Shown here in pieces: positions 1-12,489 of a DNA stretch of 64,000 nt. The stretch comes from Trema orientale (lineage: Eukaryota > Streptophyta > Magnoliopsida > Rosales > Cannabaceae): NCBI GenBank assembly GCA_002914845.1, contig JXTC01000287.1:128339-192338 (forward strand), written 5' to 3'. The position numbers and the translations under genes were made by a program. Positions within the stretch are counted from its first letter, which is position 1. Each line of letters opens with the position of its first letter. Under the pieces are notes generated by a model. The model made no database searches. It saw nothing but the letters and a program-made list of their open reading frames with translations, and was not told the origin of the DNA.

Positions 1-256
1 CAAATTCCTACCTTGGTTGTGTATATGGACATTTTTGACAAGCTGTGGAAGAAGGGCCATATTTTGATACCGCTATGTAAATAGAGTGGCAGAGTGATTT
101 TGGAATACTTATCTATTTTCAATACCGTTTGTAATGTATAAAATAACTAAAGAAAGTTTCTACTTTTCTAGATATACTTAAGAAGTTTAAATTTTTTTTT
201 TTTAGCCACATTATTTTCTGTTTTAAGTATTTTATACTATGTCAATCCTTTCTAAA
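1..256. other. Left edge, unassigned
   Basis: This AT-rich stretch should lie in the RT/RNase H end of the copia element. I could not align it with certainty, and no feature is called. Confidence 0.3.
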
Positions 257-2556
257 TTATTTAAACTTAGCATTTTTAAACGACGTGTGTGTACAAGTAA
301 GTTCAGGATCGTTACAGTATATGCTTTTCTCAATTGTCTTAGGGCATTGATCTTTGAAAGATGAATTATATGCCTGAAAGGTAGTAAGCCTTTCTTGGAA
401 TTTTCCATACTGAACTACCTTAAGAGTTTTATTCTTGCGATCTCTTAAGAATTTGTTCCCTAGAACATAACTAGTTTCTCCCAAGTCTTTAATATCAAAC
501 TGTGTTGTTAATCATGTCTTGGTTGTAAATAATATCCCTATATCATTTCCAATGAGAAGAATATCATCCACATATGAGATCAGAAAAGTAACAGCTTTTT
601 CCTGTACTTTCTTGTAAACATATAGTTCATCAATATTTTGATCAAATTCGTATTGTTTTACAGGTTAATCAAATCTAATGTTCCATGACCTGGATGCTTG
701 CTTCAATTCGTAGATTGATCTTTGCAACTTGCGTACTATATGTTCTTTTCCTTCCGGTTTGAACCCTTCTGGTTGTTACATATAGATGTCTTCATCTAGA
801 TGTCCGTTAAGGAAGATAGCCTTGACATCTATTTGCCAAATCTCATAGTTGAGACTGGCTGCAATAGAAAGTAGTATCCTAATAGACTTAGGCATAGCGA
901 CTGGAGAGAATATCTCTTCATAGTCTATATCCATTTCTGAGTGTATCATTTAGCCACTAATCTAGCCTTTTATGTCTTTACTTTTCCATCAGCTCCTCTT
1001 TTCTTCTTGTAGATTCACTTGCACCTTATGGGTTTTATCCCTTAAGGTACTTTTACAAGAGACTAGACTTTATTGGAATACATTGATTCCATTTCAAGGT
1101 TCTTAGCCTTATGCCATAAATCGGCATCTTTGTCAGAAATAGCCTCTTCGTAGTTTCTGGGTTCTTGTTCATGCTCAACTGAGGTAGCCACATTTTCTCC
1201 CAACAATATGTACCATGCAAGTAATTGTGTTACCCTCCCACTATGACATGGTTCTATTGTTTCCTTTTGTACAGGTTAAATCTTTTCATTACTGTGATTA
1301 TTATCTTCCTCTTGCTCAATAGCAGGTGCTACTTGAGGAGTCACAATTTCACTAGAGAGTTCCTCAAGTATTACCTTGCTCTTAAGTTTAAAATCATTCA
1401 TATAGTTTTCCTCTAAGAAAGTAACATTGGTGCTAACAATGACTTTCTTGTCTTGAGGACTATAGAATAGGCCTCCTTTTGTTCCCTTTGGATAGCCTAC
1501 AAAAATGCAAACTTCTGAACGAGACTCCAGTTTATCTGTTTTAGGTTTTAGTACGTGTGCCGGATATCCCCAAATGAGGATATGGTTCAAGCTGGGCTTT
1601 TGCCCTGTCCATAATTATCTGGGTGTCTTTAGAAAAGATTTGGAAGGTGCTAGATTTAAAAGATACATTACAGTTTGTACAGTATATCCCCAAAATGATA
1701 TAGGTAGAGAGAGTCCTATTTTTTCTTTTTGCTACACCATTTTGTTGAGGTGTCCTGGTGCAGTCAAATAAGATACAATCTTATTATCAGTCAAGTATTG
1801 TTTAGAATCTCCTGAGAGGTATTCTCTACCTCTGTCAGATCGAAGTTTCTTTAGAGCTTTACCTAATTGCTTTTCTGTCTCCGCCTTGAATTCCTTAAAT
1901 TTCTCAAAAGATTTAGAGACGCATTAAGTATATATAGCCATATCTAGAGTAATCATTAGTGAAAGTAATGAAGTACTCATAGCCACCTCTAGCTTGTACA
2001 TTGATTAGACCACAAACATCTGTATGGACCAATTCCAATTGTGTTGTAGCACATTCATCTTTAGACTTGAACTGTCTTTTGGTCATCTTACATTCTAGAC
2101 AAGATTCACAAAGTAGCATTGATTCAAAATCCAATGGACCCAAGAGCCCATCTTTGATCAATCTTTGTATTCTTTTCTGGTTGATGTGACCAAGTCTTAA
2201 GTGCCATAGTTGTACTTGATCTGAAGAAGAAATTTTTCTTTTACTGAAGAAGAAATTTTTTTTCTCTTTAGTGGGTACACGTGTTCAACATTTAAAATGT
2301 CAAGTAGCTTTTCAGAACTAGGACTTAAATAATACAAGCCATTTATCAATGTGCCAGAACAAACTTCAGCTTTATTTCTAGAAATAAAAGCAGAGAAATT
2401 GAAACTAACAGTATAATTTTGTTCAACTAAACAAGCAACTGAAACTAAATTTCTTTGGAGTTCGAAAACATAAAGGCAATTATTTAAATGCAAAATTTTA
2501 TTTTTTAAATGTAAAACTACAGTTCCTATGGCTGTTGCTAATACCGTCTGGCCCAA
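257..2556 (-). pseudogene. copia pol remnant (pre-integrase, integrase, RT)
   Basis: Minus-strand pieces resemble copia pol in the right order. 2556-2197 resembles the end of protease and the pre-integrase region. 2161-1913 starts with the pre-integrase tail and continues into the integrase core, with text such as LELVHTDVCG and YFITFTNDYSRYGYIYL. 1590-1276 is the integrase C-terminal/connection region (GYPAHVLKP, FVGYPKGTKGG). The RT follows: the codons at 574-563 give an intact YVDD box in the context LISYVDDILLIGND, and 484-257 holds the later GETSYVLG segment. Frames are broken by stops and shifts, so no functional polyprotein is possible. Confidence 0.85.
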
Positions 2557-3054
2557 CCCTAATATCAGTTTGAAGGCTCTATCAATAAGTGTTGTAGTTT
2601 CTTGAAACCAAGGAAGAGAATTATAAATATGATTAGTTGCTCTTGAGTCTACTATCTAACTTTTAGTAGAAATCTGAACTAAACATGCTTTAATATCAAA
2701 AGTCTCACTCATATCTTACTTATTTAGCTTAGGGCAATCCTTTTTCTAGTGGCCCTTCTCTCTACATTTGAAGTACTTTCCTTTGGCTTTGCCATCTTTC
2801 TTGCTAGATAGCTTCTTCTTCCCACCTTTTGTCTTTTTGTTATTTTTCTTATTATTAGTTGCATTGGACTTTACCTTAGAGTTTAACTCAATAAGATTCA
2901 ATGTTCCTGTCTTAATAAGAACTTCCTCAGCAGAATAGAGTTCATTCATCAGTTCAATCATAGTGAGCTTCATTTTATTCATATTATAGTTCATCTTGAA
3001 CTGATTGAATTGTTCTAGTAAGGTTTCCAGAAGCATGTCAATTTGAGTTTTCTC

Positions 3055-4622
3055 TGTTGAGAAATTGAGGTTTCAATCTTACTCACTCTTATTTTGAAGA
3101 TAACAAATATTTGCTTTAGTACTAATGATTTAACTTGAGTGTGTGATAAAAGAGCTTTAAAAGTTCTAACTCAAATTAAACAAGGAATCAAGCTTGAAGA
3201 TGGATGCATATTGGACTTATTAGAATCAAGCTTGAAGATAGATGGAAAAGAGCTTAAAGACAAAGATCAAGAATACAAGACCTAGACTAGCAAAGGTTAT
3301 ATACTTAGTTCTTGTATTTGAATATTTATTTACACATAATATGATCTTAATGGCTCAAAGTTATCATAAAATTGGAAATTTTTAAAGCTGAACTATCAAA
3401 TCTATTTATTTCTAATTAAAATATGAAATTTATTTTACACAGAATTTTAAATTGATTTATGAATTTCTATAGTTCCTATATTACATAATAAATCAATTTA
3501 TGAAGTCACATTTTGAAAATAATTGAAAAAGACTTGAAATAAAATTCAAAGTTTGCTTTCGGATAGATTTGGCAGATGGGCCTCCAGAATCAGTCTACCG
3601 ATTCCCCTGTATACTTTTAACAGATTTTCAAATTCGATCATTATAACCGCACTTTCAATGGCTAGTATTTTCAGCACTTTCGGTCTGCCGAAAATGAGAA
3701 AATATTTGTCAAATGGTTATAAAGGGCTAGTTTTCTTTCAAGTCTATAAATAGAAGCTTTTCTAACACTTGAAATAATCTTTGAACATCCTTACATTGCT
3801 ATTATCATATCTTCAAGTTGTTCAAATTAATTTTTGTGATTCAAACTTTCAAATCTACTTTTTCACAAAAATCAATTGAGCTAAACTAGATCATATCTTG
3901 TGTTTACATCTATTCTCTCTAAGCTTACCTTGTATCAAATATTTTCATTTAAGAGAGATTTTAGTTGAGTGTTCCATTAAACGAAAACTAAAATTGTAAT
4001 TGTAAGGTGAGATTGTTACCGGAGTCTAAACAACCCGATTTAGGTAAGGTTGTTACCGGAGTCTAAACAACCCGAGTGTAAGTGAGATTGTCACCGGAGT
4101 CTAAACAACCCGTGAGTTGGTGAGATTAGCACCATTGTCTAAATAATCCGTGTAGGTGAGGATTGGCACCAGAATCAAAACAATCCAAGATTAGGCATAA
4201 TAGAGTCGGATTCAAGTCTATTGTAAAGACGTGAGTGTGCCTAAAGAGAACTCACTCGTTGTGTACAAGGGTCGATCAAGCCCATAATCTTGATCCGAAT
4301 AGTGGAAGCTCAAAGCAAGTTGCCGAAGGCTGGAGACGTAGGTAAACCATCGTATTTGTCAAATCTTGTAAAAACCGAGTTTGTATCTTCTCTATCCCTA
4401 CACTCTTTACTTTATTACAAGCTATTTATCTGAGTGTTTGATATTTAGTGTACTTAATATACTTAGTATTATTGCTATATGTTTGATATTGCTGTTCATT
4501 TAGCCTCAAATTTTCAAAATAGTGGTCTTTGGTTTTAAATAGTTAAAAAATTTCTCAAAAAATTTTAAAACCCAATTCACCCCCCTCTTGGGTTGTCAAT
4601 CTTGGGCTAACAATAGCTAACA
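3055..4622 (+). mobile_element. Solo LTR inserted into copia gag
   Basis: The 1568-bp unit begins TGTTGAGAAA and ends GCTAACA, and the CCCCCCTCTTGGG stretch near its 3' end is familiar from plant copia/SIRE-type LTRs. The flanks are TTCTC (3050-3054) and TCCTC (4623-4627), a 5-bp target duplication with one transition. The gag frame on either side is continuous when the unit plus one flank is ignored, which fixes the boundaries. No internal coding region or second LTR is present, so it is a solo LTR left by LTR-LTR recombination. Lineage is a guess. Confidence 0.8.
4005..4192 (+). repeat. Five tandem ~37-39 bp repeats inside the solo LTR
   Basis: Five degenerate copies share the core GTTACCGGAGTCTAAACAAC. 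The cores start near 4015, 4052, 4090, 4129 and 4166. The first three are close to identical and the last two have diverged. Confidence 0.85.
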
Positions 4623-5089
4623 TCCTCATCTATTTTTGCTCCTTGAACCTCAGCCTCATTCAATAGATCTATGACATAAAGTACATGGTCTTGAACTCTT
4701 GATCCTTTCTTCATCTTAGCAGACATGATGGAACGTATGGCAGCTTATCTTGCTTAGCGAGTATATTTCGCAAACATTTGCTCAAGACTGTTCATGATCT
4801 CTATAGTAGTGACCATGTCTTGATATTTGGATTGTAAGACATTAGAGATAGAGGCCATTATGTAGCATTTAGCCATTTCATTGGCTTTTTACCATTTCTC
4901 ATAAGGTCTCTTTTCTCTGCTTGATGTGCCTTCTACTGGTGCCTCAGGATAGGTTGTGGTTAGGACATATTTATAATCTTCAGACATTGAAATAATGAAA
5001 GGATTTCTTTTCCAATCCACATAATTTTGACCAGTAAGCTTATTTTGGTTAAGAATGATAGATAATGGATTTAAGAGTGGCATTTTCAT

Positions 5090-6721
5090 ATACTAAAATA
5101 AAATATATAAAATTTGAATAAATAAACATTCGTATTAAAATATATGCAAGAAAACCATAAAAGACATATAATACATTATTGCAATGATATCTATTCTCTA
5201 TGAAAGAATCAATCTTGAGGAAGATAATTTACAATGACTGGATCTGATTATCTCAGATTAATTATCTGCAAAGGCTCCCTTGAAATTAACTATTGTTATC
5301 TTTTTAGGTCATAACCTAGTTAACATAGTTTCTTGGGAAGGTTAATAACTAGTTTATATTGAGTGTCATAACCATTGTTTCAATATAATATTCCCACTAA
5401 ATGAGGTTACCTTGGAGTATACCTACTTAGTAAGTGCATTAATATTTTATCATAAAGAGATCCAATCAATAATAACCTATTGTATACTTATCCTTGGGGA
5501 GTTCATATGCAAATATATTATTATGGACCAACAATGGAACCCATGGATAAATTATCCTGAATGTACCCTCTTTTACTCAATCTTTTTAAAACTTTGGTTT
5601 TTAATTTTATACAATATATTTTTTACCAAAAGAAATTAGTATTGTATGCACATGTATTATGATGCATAGAGTGGCACAATCTAAATCTATGTAGTATGTT
5701 AAATATTTATAATATAATAATTAAATTTCATAAACAAATAATCAAATTCATGGTTTCCTAGAGAAAATAAAATTACCAACTAAATTCTTAGAAAACTTTT
5801 AAATTCTCTAGTCGGTGCTTGTATTTTCTCTATTTTTTCTTCTTGAGTGCGCCGACTTTCCTTCATTATGTATTTACCAATTTGGACTCTCAGATTAGTA
5901 CCCAATCCAAAATTTGCTCAAAAATGGTTATTGGGCCAAGTTGACTGGACTCTGGCCCAGTCACTATGCTTATGTCGCATGCGGGTTTGCACGATACTTG
6001 TTAGCACGACTAATGCTTGTTGTAGCCAACAACATAATGCACTTAAGGCCACCCATGATGGCGCTCAGCAGTCCCTGGGCAGCATGCCTGGCTTGGCACT
6101 GCATAGGACACCACCTACGCGTGCTACCTAAGCAACATGTAGGGTGTTGCTGCTCCTGGTGCCGAACATCGTGCCCCAACACGCTTGCTAGGCTGTGAGG
6201 TCCTACGTGTTTGCATTAGGCAGACTCGTGCTATGCATGACATTGATGTCACGCGCACGGACCAATGCCCATAGCCAGCATAGGTCATGGCTAGTGAGGC
6301 CATGGCCACTAGGGTTTTCATTTGGAAACCCTAGTTTTCATTTTTGTTTCCTTAATTCTTTTCCGCCATCTTCTTCACTGTATACCTCCATCTTCTTTGT
6401 TACTGAAGATTACAAAAATTTTTATGCCAAGAAATCTATAATTTTTAAAGAAAATTAAGGAATAAATTAAAAGAGAAACATGGCAAATATTGGCCACCCC
6501 TTTTATTATAAATCCAAAACACGAAATTACAAGTAAAAATCTACCATGAATTGGATGCCAACCATTAATTAAAATAACTATTAATCCAACCATAAAACCA
6601 ATATAACTATAATTAACTATTTAAATAATCCTAGTGTCAACTCTTCTGATACAATCCATAATACAATAAATCAAGAGCGAGCAGCGGGTAACATATTCTA
6701 ATATATTGACTATGAGTCACT
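5090..6721 (-). other. copia element 1 leader (between PBS and gag)
   Basis: This 1.6 kb minus-strand leader separates the primer-binding site from gag. Most of it is AT-rich, but about 5840-6345 is markedly GC-rich with short inverted repeats. Examples are a 10-bp stem ACTAGGGTTT/AAACCCTAGT (6308-6317 with 6326-6335) and an imperfect palindrome at 6291-6312 centred on GGCCATGGCC. Short ORFs here are not convincing genes. Confidence 0.5.
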
Positions 6722-6732
6722 CTCTGATACCA
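6722..6732 (-). promoter_or_regulatory. Primer-binding site of copia element 1
   Basis: On the minus strand this reads TGGTATCAGAG, matching the 3' end of initiator tRNA-Met used as primer by most plant copia elements. It lies two bases inside the LTR end. Confidence 0.85.
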
Positions 6733-6734
6733 AT

Positions 6735-8605
6735 TATTAGAAAGACTTAAGAAAAATTGCAGTTAGTAGTATTTTTAAAATTTTAATTTTAGTAGAAAAT
6801 TCCACCAACAGTTTTTTATAGATTCAACGCTACGGAAAATAAACAGGAGCGTTTCAATCTCATAACAATATATTAGATATATGATTGGAGATATATCTCT
6901 TGCAGATCTGAGACAACCTAGAGAACCATTCCAAACTCACAAGATCTTCCAAACTATCCTTGTATATAGTCATACCAGAGTGTGGTCTCTATATACTACA
7001 CAGAAAAAGATCAAGATAGAAACTACTTGTTGATTCACAAAGAAATCAAAGAACAGAATATGAACTATTCACTTATCTTTGTAAATCTTCTCTCTCTCTA
7101 AAAAACTAACAGAACTTTGTTGTGATTTCTATTACTCTTGAAATGAGTGTCTAGAGTCTCCTATTTATAGGTAATTGGAAGGAGGTCTCCATAAGAAAAC
7201 TCTAGAGTCCCACACACTACAGTTACTGTACTGCAGGCATGTAGGCTCTTTCCTTATTGGCCAAGATTGGCTAAAATTAGGTAATTCCTTTTTCAGGAAT
7301 ATCTTGTTACCCGATTTCACAATTTGTAATAATTGATTATCTTGATTTGTCTTTTATATTCAACAATCAATCAAACATTACTTTGTCAGTTCTTCCTTAA
7401 TTTGTTAACATTCAATCAACTATAATTAGTATCTAATTATATTTAGGTTGATTGAACTAAATCAATTAATGTGAATCACAATGAACCTTTATATGGAAAT
7501 TACCATATGAGAAAAAATTTATAACTTAGTGACCGAGCTTACTAGTTTTATCCAGAATTTACCAAAACTGAAGCCAATCCTCTCCCACTGACTGTGCCAC
7601 ACACCCAGGCCCAGTAACTGGGCCAGGCATATAGGCCTTAATGCAGTCCAACTCTATTTTATCCAATTACCATATAATCGGTCAAGTCCAGTAACAGTGT
7701 GACCATTGACACAAGTTAGCCCAGGGATCTTATGGGACATGTATAGTTGGCTCCTAAAAAATTTCTGTTAATTATTTTAATTTCAAGTCTATTCTATTAA
7801 AAGATTGAAATCGCACTCCAACTGTCCATGCTACATATTAGAGTAACGTCCCATGCCACAATGATTCTTCGCTAAAACCCCTTTGTATAACATCATAAAA
7901 AACATAAGTATATGTTTTTTGGTTCTTACTGATTTTTCTAATGATCATCAGTTAACATCTTTCTGACTAAATTAGTGTTAGTATGCTTAGGCCTAATACT
8001 TATGATCAAGTACCAAAATCCTCTAAGAGATGTTATTTCACCAAATTTTGTATTGTTAATTGCAATTATATAATTTAATAAATATGTTTTACCAAACAGC
8101 AGAGAATATTGACTTCAATTGATCTCACTCATTTGTAATTCAAATAAAGTCATACTTGTGACTATATAACTATAGCTAACTCAAGATTTAGATTAAAGTT
8201 AATCACTACCTATGAAATTCTTTCTCACTATGAAATTCTTTCTCATTGACATTGTCAATATAATTTCATTTATGGTCGAGTTCAATTTAAGTCCCATTAC
8301 ACTAGTTGACTTAAGTTGACTAAGACAAGTCAATTTATTCCAAAGTCAACTACAATATAAATAAACTGCCCAAGTTTGTTTATATAGCTGCAAACTACTA
8401 TTAGTTAATTGTAAATAACTTGTATCTATGTCTTTTATGAATCTATATTATAATCACATAAATACATATTGATACAATTGAATGTAATTTTATTCAAATA
8501 ATATTATGTACAAATTATTAATTGAATAATACTTTTATTTCATTGATATGAAAATGTTTACTTAAAAACAACTGCTTTTATGAGGTTTTTCCACTAATTC
8601 TAACA
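6735..8605 (-). mobile_element. 5' LTR of copia element 1
   Basis: On the + strand it runs from TATTAGAA (a decayed TGTTAGAA) to TTCTAACA, giving the expected short inverted ends. It abuts the PBS at its left end. Length is 1871 bp. It contains a near-perfect palindrome at 7608-7624 (GGCCCAGT, one base, ACTGGGCC). Its partner LTR is beyond the window, so the target duplication cannot be tested. Confidence 0.7.
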
Positions 8606-9349
8606 CCAATCAATGCATGTGTAAACCTTATTCTTGCTCTTGATGTTGTACGCTTAACAAAATAAAGGAAAATGCTAAAAGATATTAGTTGTAGTGTCAA
8701 ACACCACACGTGTCTCGTAGCCATTACTAAAAAAAATAAAAGAATAATTTTGTTTTTTTTTTAAAAAAAAAAACACCATGTTAGTTCATAACCTTTGTCC
8801 ATTTTTTTTTTAGTTCCATAACCTTTTAAAACTGGTATTTAGTTCAATAAGCTTATCTTTAATGAAGCTTTCATATTTCCAATTATTGCCTTTTTTTTCT
8901 AAAAACTTCAAAATCGTCTCAAAAAAAAATATGAAGATTTGATGTTTGAGCAAGTTAAATTTTTTTTTTTTATAGTTTGGATATTTTAGATTTGAGAATT
9001 TTACTTGAAATCAAACATATAAATGACAATTTTAGGCCCAAATGAATGATTTTTTGACTTGAAAATCATGACTTTCTGAAAATTTTTATCGAACTCGATT
9101 AGTCCAATCCAATTGGACTCAATTAAACTCGACTGGGCTAGTTGAGTTGACTCGATTGGTTTTGACTGAGCTCAATTGGAGTATTTTAGGTTTTTCCATG
9201 CTATTTTAGTGAAAAATAATACTAAATAAATACAAATAATAAAAAATAAAAAATAAAATAAAATAATTAAATAAAATGAAAAAAAAGGAAAAAAGAGTAT
9301 GTTTCAAAAAGAGGGTTTTGGAACATAGATATTGATTCTGTTCTAAAAT
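8606..9349. other. AT-rich intergenic stretch
   Basis: No gene is seen. It has poly-A/T runs near 8730-8770 and 9230-9290, and a cluster of short GACTCAATT/ACTCGATT-like words at 9085-9180. Phrases such as TTAGTTCATAACCTTT suggest fragments of old small transposons, but no ends could be fixed. Confidence 0.4.
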
Positions 9350-9975
9350 ACTCTCCTAAGTTTCAAAGATTTAGCTGATGTTCAAGTGTGGCATTTCAAT
9401 GACAATGGGGTTTATTGGGTGAAATCATCTTACAAGGTTCTTATGGAAAACAGAGTGAACGAAGGTCAGTCCGATTGCTCGTATCTCTCAAAATGGTGGA
9501 AATCATTGTAGTTACTCAAGATTCCTCCAAAAGTTAAGATCATCATCTGGAGGGCATTTTTCGACATTATCCCTACCACACTTAATCTCCTTTGCAGAAA
9601 GGTTCATTGTCAAGGGTAATGTCCCCGCTGCTCTTCTTCGATGGAAACAATTGCCCATACTTTACCGTACTGTCTAGCTATAGAAGAGGTGTGGATGATG
9701 AGAATTTTTAGGAACCATATCCTTAAAAGAAGTTGGCACTCTTTCACAGGCTGGGAAAGCCATAGCACCCTAGACTTGGAGGCTCAGTATGTTTTAGTCC
9801 GGATATTATGGGGTAAAAGAAACAAAGTCGCTCATGGACAAAATGCGAATAAAGCCTCTCGCATTCTGGAAAATGCTGAGACTTGGATTAGTGAGTATCT
9901 CTAGTAACTCTTCGGTAGTTACCCGTTGGATCCCACTGCCGAGGAATAGCTTGAAGATGAATGTGGTTGCGTCAA
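9350..9975 (+). pseudogene. L1-type LINE fragment (end of RT, zf-RVT, start of RNase H)
   Basis: The translation reads DVQVWHFNDNGVYWVKSSY, the segment just before the zf-RVT zinc-binding domain of plant L1 ORF2. It is followed by IPPKVKIIIWRAFFDIIPT and a CPRC...AHTLPYC cysteine/histidine pattern typical of zf-RVT. Then comes the linker to RNase H (WIPLPRNSLKMNV). At least two in-frame stops interrupt it before 9641; 9641-9904 is the longest open part. It is a dead fragment, with no poly-A end recognised. Confidence 0.8.
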
Positions 9976-10147
9976 TTGATGAGAATGAATTTCTTTACAT
10001 GTTTGGTTTTCTATACACCTATGTTTACTCTTAGTCTCATTTTCTAAGAATTTGTTTAGTCTAGTCGAGTTCTTTTTTTTTTTTTTTGGCCCACTTTTCA
10101 CGTGGAGAATGAATTTCTCTAGTATCCATCACTTGCTTCTTATGTGT

Positions 10148-12484
10148 TGTGATACCCTAAATTTCGTTTGACACCCAGCTCCTCACAAACTTAAATAGTC
10201 AATAATAACATGACTCTACATCATTTATATTAAAGTTATCTGTGCATTCATAGTTGAGCATAAACTGTTTCAAAAAAAAAAAAAAAAAGAGAGCTAAGTT
10301 AAGATTCTTAAATACTTGTGATAATTTTCTTGTTGTTGTTAATTATTATTTACTAAGTAAATTTTTGCAGTGAAATGCTCAAGACTCGCTCATTGGTACA
10401 AGTTTGACGTATATTAAGTTTGTTTTCTACATGATTTTCTTGGACATATTGATTACTAGGAAATACTTGATTTGAACAAATAAGTAGTTTGAATATGATT
10501 TTCAAAATAGAAATATTTTTTTTATCCTATTAATTGGACGTCTAGTTAAGTTTTTGATTATGTACACATTTGAGAATTTTTTTTGTTTAAACTTTGCTTA
10601 TTATTCCCTTGTTTTATTTCAATTTGTAATTAAAAAAAATATTTAATTTTGTCTTATATTTAGTTTTATGTGTATTGTAACTTTTTGTCAGGTTATTATA
10701 TAAAAAAAAAGGAGGGATAAACCAACCGACTTTTACCAAAGTCGGCAACTCATTGAGGTATTTATTATGTTGATACTTATTCTTCTAATAGTAATTTTTT
10801 ACCACCGCCAGAGAAGATTTCTCTCTTCCTCACAAGCTCTCTTTACTTTTCTTCCCCAATATCCATTTATTGACACATGAAGCTAATATTAGTAGAATCT
10901 TAAGAAAAGAATTGGCCAACCATCTTACTAACTCTCACGAATTCAAAAGGTAATTGTTGTCCTATTATACCTCTTCATGTGTGATTCATTTTTATTTAAG
11001 TTCTATAAAGTAAAATCACGTATATGTATAGAATTATATAGATACTTATATATAATCTAGTCAAAGGTGAGTTTGTGGAAGTTTCCAATTTATCTAATCA
11101 ATTTTCTTTGTTATGGGTTCGGTTGAATTAATAGAAACTTGGGTGCAGAGTTTTATTTTAGAATTTACAATTGATATTGTAATTAAAAAAAAAAAAAAGA
11201 AAGAAGAAAGATTTATTTAGAGAAATATGGTTTCACTATCAGATTATTAGTTTTCTTATATTTTACTTATAGGAAATGAAAATTGTTAATGAGATTGTCT
11301 TCTTAATATTTCTATTTACTGATATACGTTTTGTACTTAGAGAAAGAATAAACAAGAAATATAAGGTGGCTTATTGTACATATGTATATGGAATCCTAGA
11401 GCTGAAATTGTTCTCAATTAAGTTTGTATTTATATATACATATTTTTTTAAAAAAATGTTTAGTGTAGTTTTCCTAGTAATTATGAGGTTTAGTTCTTCT
11501 TATTAGTCCTTGCTTTGTTGATTATTTGATATTATGCTAGGATAAAATTTGCTCTCTTGCTGCTATTAATTATTGATGATGTTAATTTGTATAAATCAAA
11601 GGCTTGTGATGCTAATTATTATAAACTTAATGTACTTACTATTCTATCTGTTCATACATGAAATTATGGAAACCATAATTTATTTTTAGCGTCTCGAGTA
11701 TTTTAATCATATACATTAATAGCTTAAAATAACAATAATAATAGGGCCATNATATTGCCTGACGAGTATTGGTGAATAGGGTGTGGCGGGCCAGTGCCCA
11801 AATATGTGATATGGTTCCTTCGGGGACACTCTGGTTCCTTCGGGAACACTTTGGTCCTTTCGGGGACACTATGGTTCTTTTGGGAACACTCTGACGGCAG
11901 TATGGGGTGGACCTCTGCTGTACACAGTGGGGATTCTCTGGGGCTCAAGACCTCCATATTGCTCATGATATGATATATGTTCTCTGAGTGGCTCAGTATA
12001 CGATTCATGGTCTTGTCGGACAATACAATATACACAGGGATCCCAATCATATGATTATCTGTTCTCTGTCATGTCACTCTACATTTGCATACGTTACTTA
12101 CTGAGTTTCATACTCACAAATATTCTTACATTGCAGAGGGTACTGATGCTATGTGAGTTAGAAGAAGAGCGCCTACTTTCTGACCGCGGCTTGTGTATAT
12201 GAGTATTTTGATGCTGTGGTTTTCCGACTGAAAATTTTGTACCTACTTTGAGTGTGTGTACATTTTGTATACTTTATGAGAGGCCCACTTTGTGAAGGTG
12301 TATATGTGTATATATTAGAGTATGTATAATTATGAGTGAACTTTTCCCTTTTTCTCCCAAAAAGTTTAAAAAATTTTAATTTTCTCCCGATTTTATCAGT
12401 TCTAAGTCGAGTAGCATCTCCCGATCTCACTGAATATTTAAACAAATATCCTTATGTACGTATGTGGGATCGGGGGATGTCACA
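10148..12484. mobile_element. Solo LTR, 2337 bp, with perfect TSD
   Basis: The ends are TGTGATACCC and GGGGATGTCACA, matching inverted termini of the sort seen in large Ty3/gypsy LTRs. Immediate flanks are TGTGT at 10143-10147 and TGTGT at 12485-12489, an exact 5-bp target duplication. No gag or pol lies inside. ORFs within it (for example near 11276-11506 and 11639-12050) are non-coding LTR sequence. One ambiguous base is at 11751. The Ty3 assignment rests only on termini and size. Confidence 0.85.
11810..11889 (+). repeat. Four 20-bp tandem repeats in the solo LTR
   Basis: Four copies of a unit like TATGGTTCCTTCGGGGACAC follow each other directly, with the second and fourth units carrying GGGAACAC. 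Confidence 0.9.
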
Positions 12485-12489
12485 TGTGT

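Larger units (their letters stand above)
2700..5089 (-). pseudogene. copia gag remnant, split by a solo LTR
   Basis: The N-terminal part is 5089-4623; it starts MKMPLLNPLSI and has the NKLTGQNYVDWKR segment typical of copia gag. The C-terminal part is 3054-2700. It ends in a basic lysine-rich stretch and a decayed zinc knuckle: YFKCREKGH, then a stop where W is usual, then KKDC. The first knuckle cysteine is replaced by Y. Several in-frame stops are present. The interrupting LTR and one copy of its 5-bp target duplication account exactly for the break, because the two halves are in the same frame once these are subtracted. Confidence 0.8.
1..8605 (-). mobile_element. Ty1/copia LTR retrotransposon no. 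1, 5' portion, decayed
   Basis: Reading the minus strand from right to left, the order is LTR (8605 to 6735), primer-binding site (6732 to 6722), long leader, gag, protease/pre-integrase region, integrase and reverse transcriptase. The RT runs towards the left window edge, so the 3' LTR lies outside. This gag-PR-IN-RT order with integrase before RT is the copia arrangement. All coding parts carry in-frame stops, several at positions where CAA, CAG or TGG would be expected, which fits C-to-T decay of a methylated element. A separate solo LTR (3055-4622) is inserted in gag. Confidence 0.85.

Noticed and set aside
35..55. AAGCTGTGGAAGAAG near the left edge, resembling part of a miR396 star strand
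   Set aside because: Only about a dozen bases agree and no paired arm is visible nearby.
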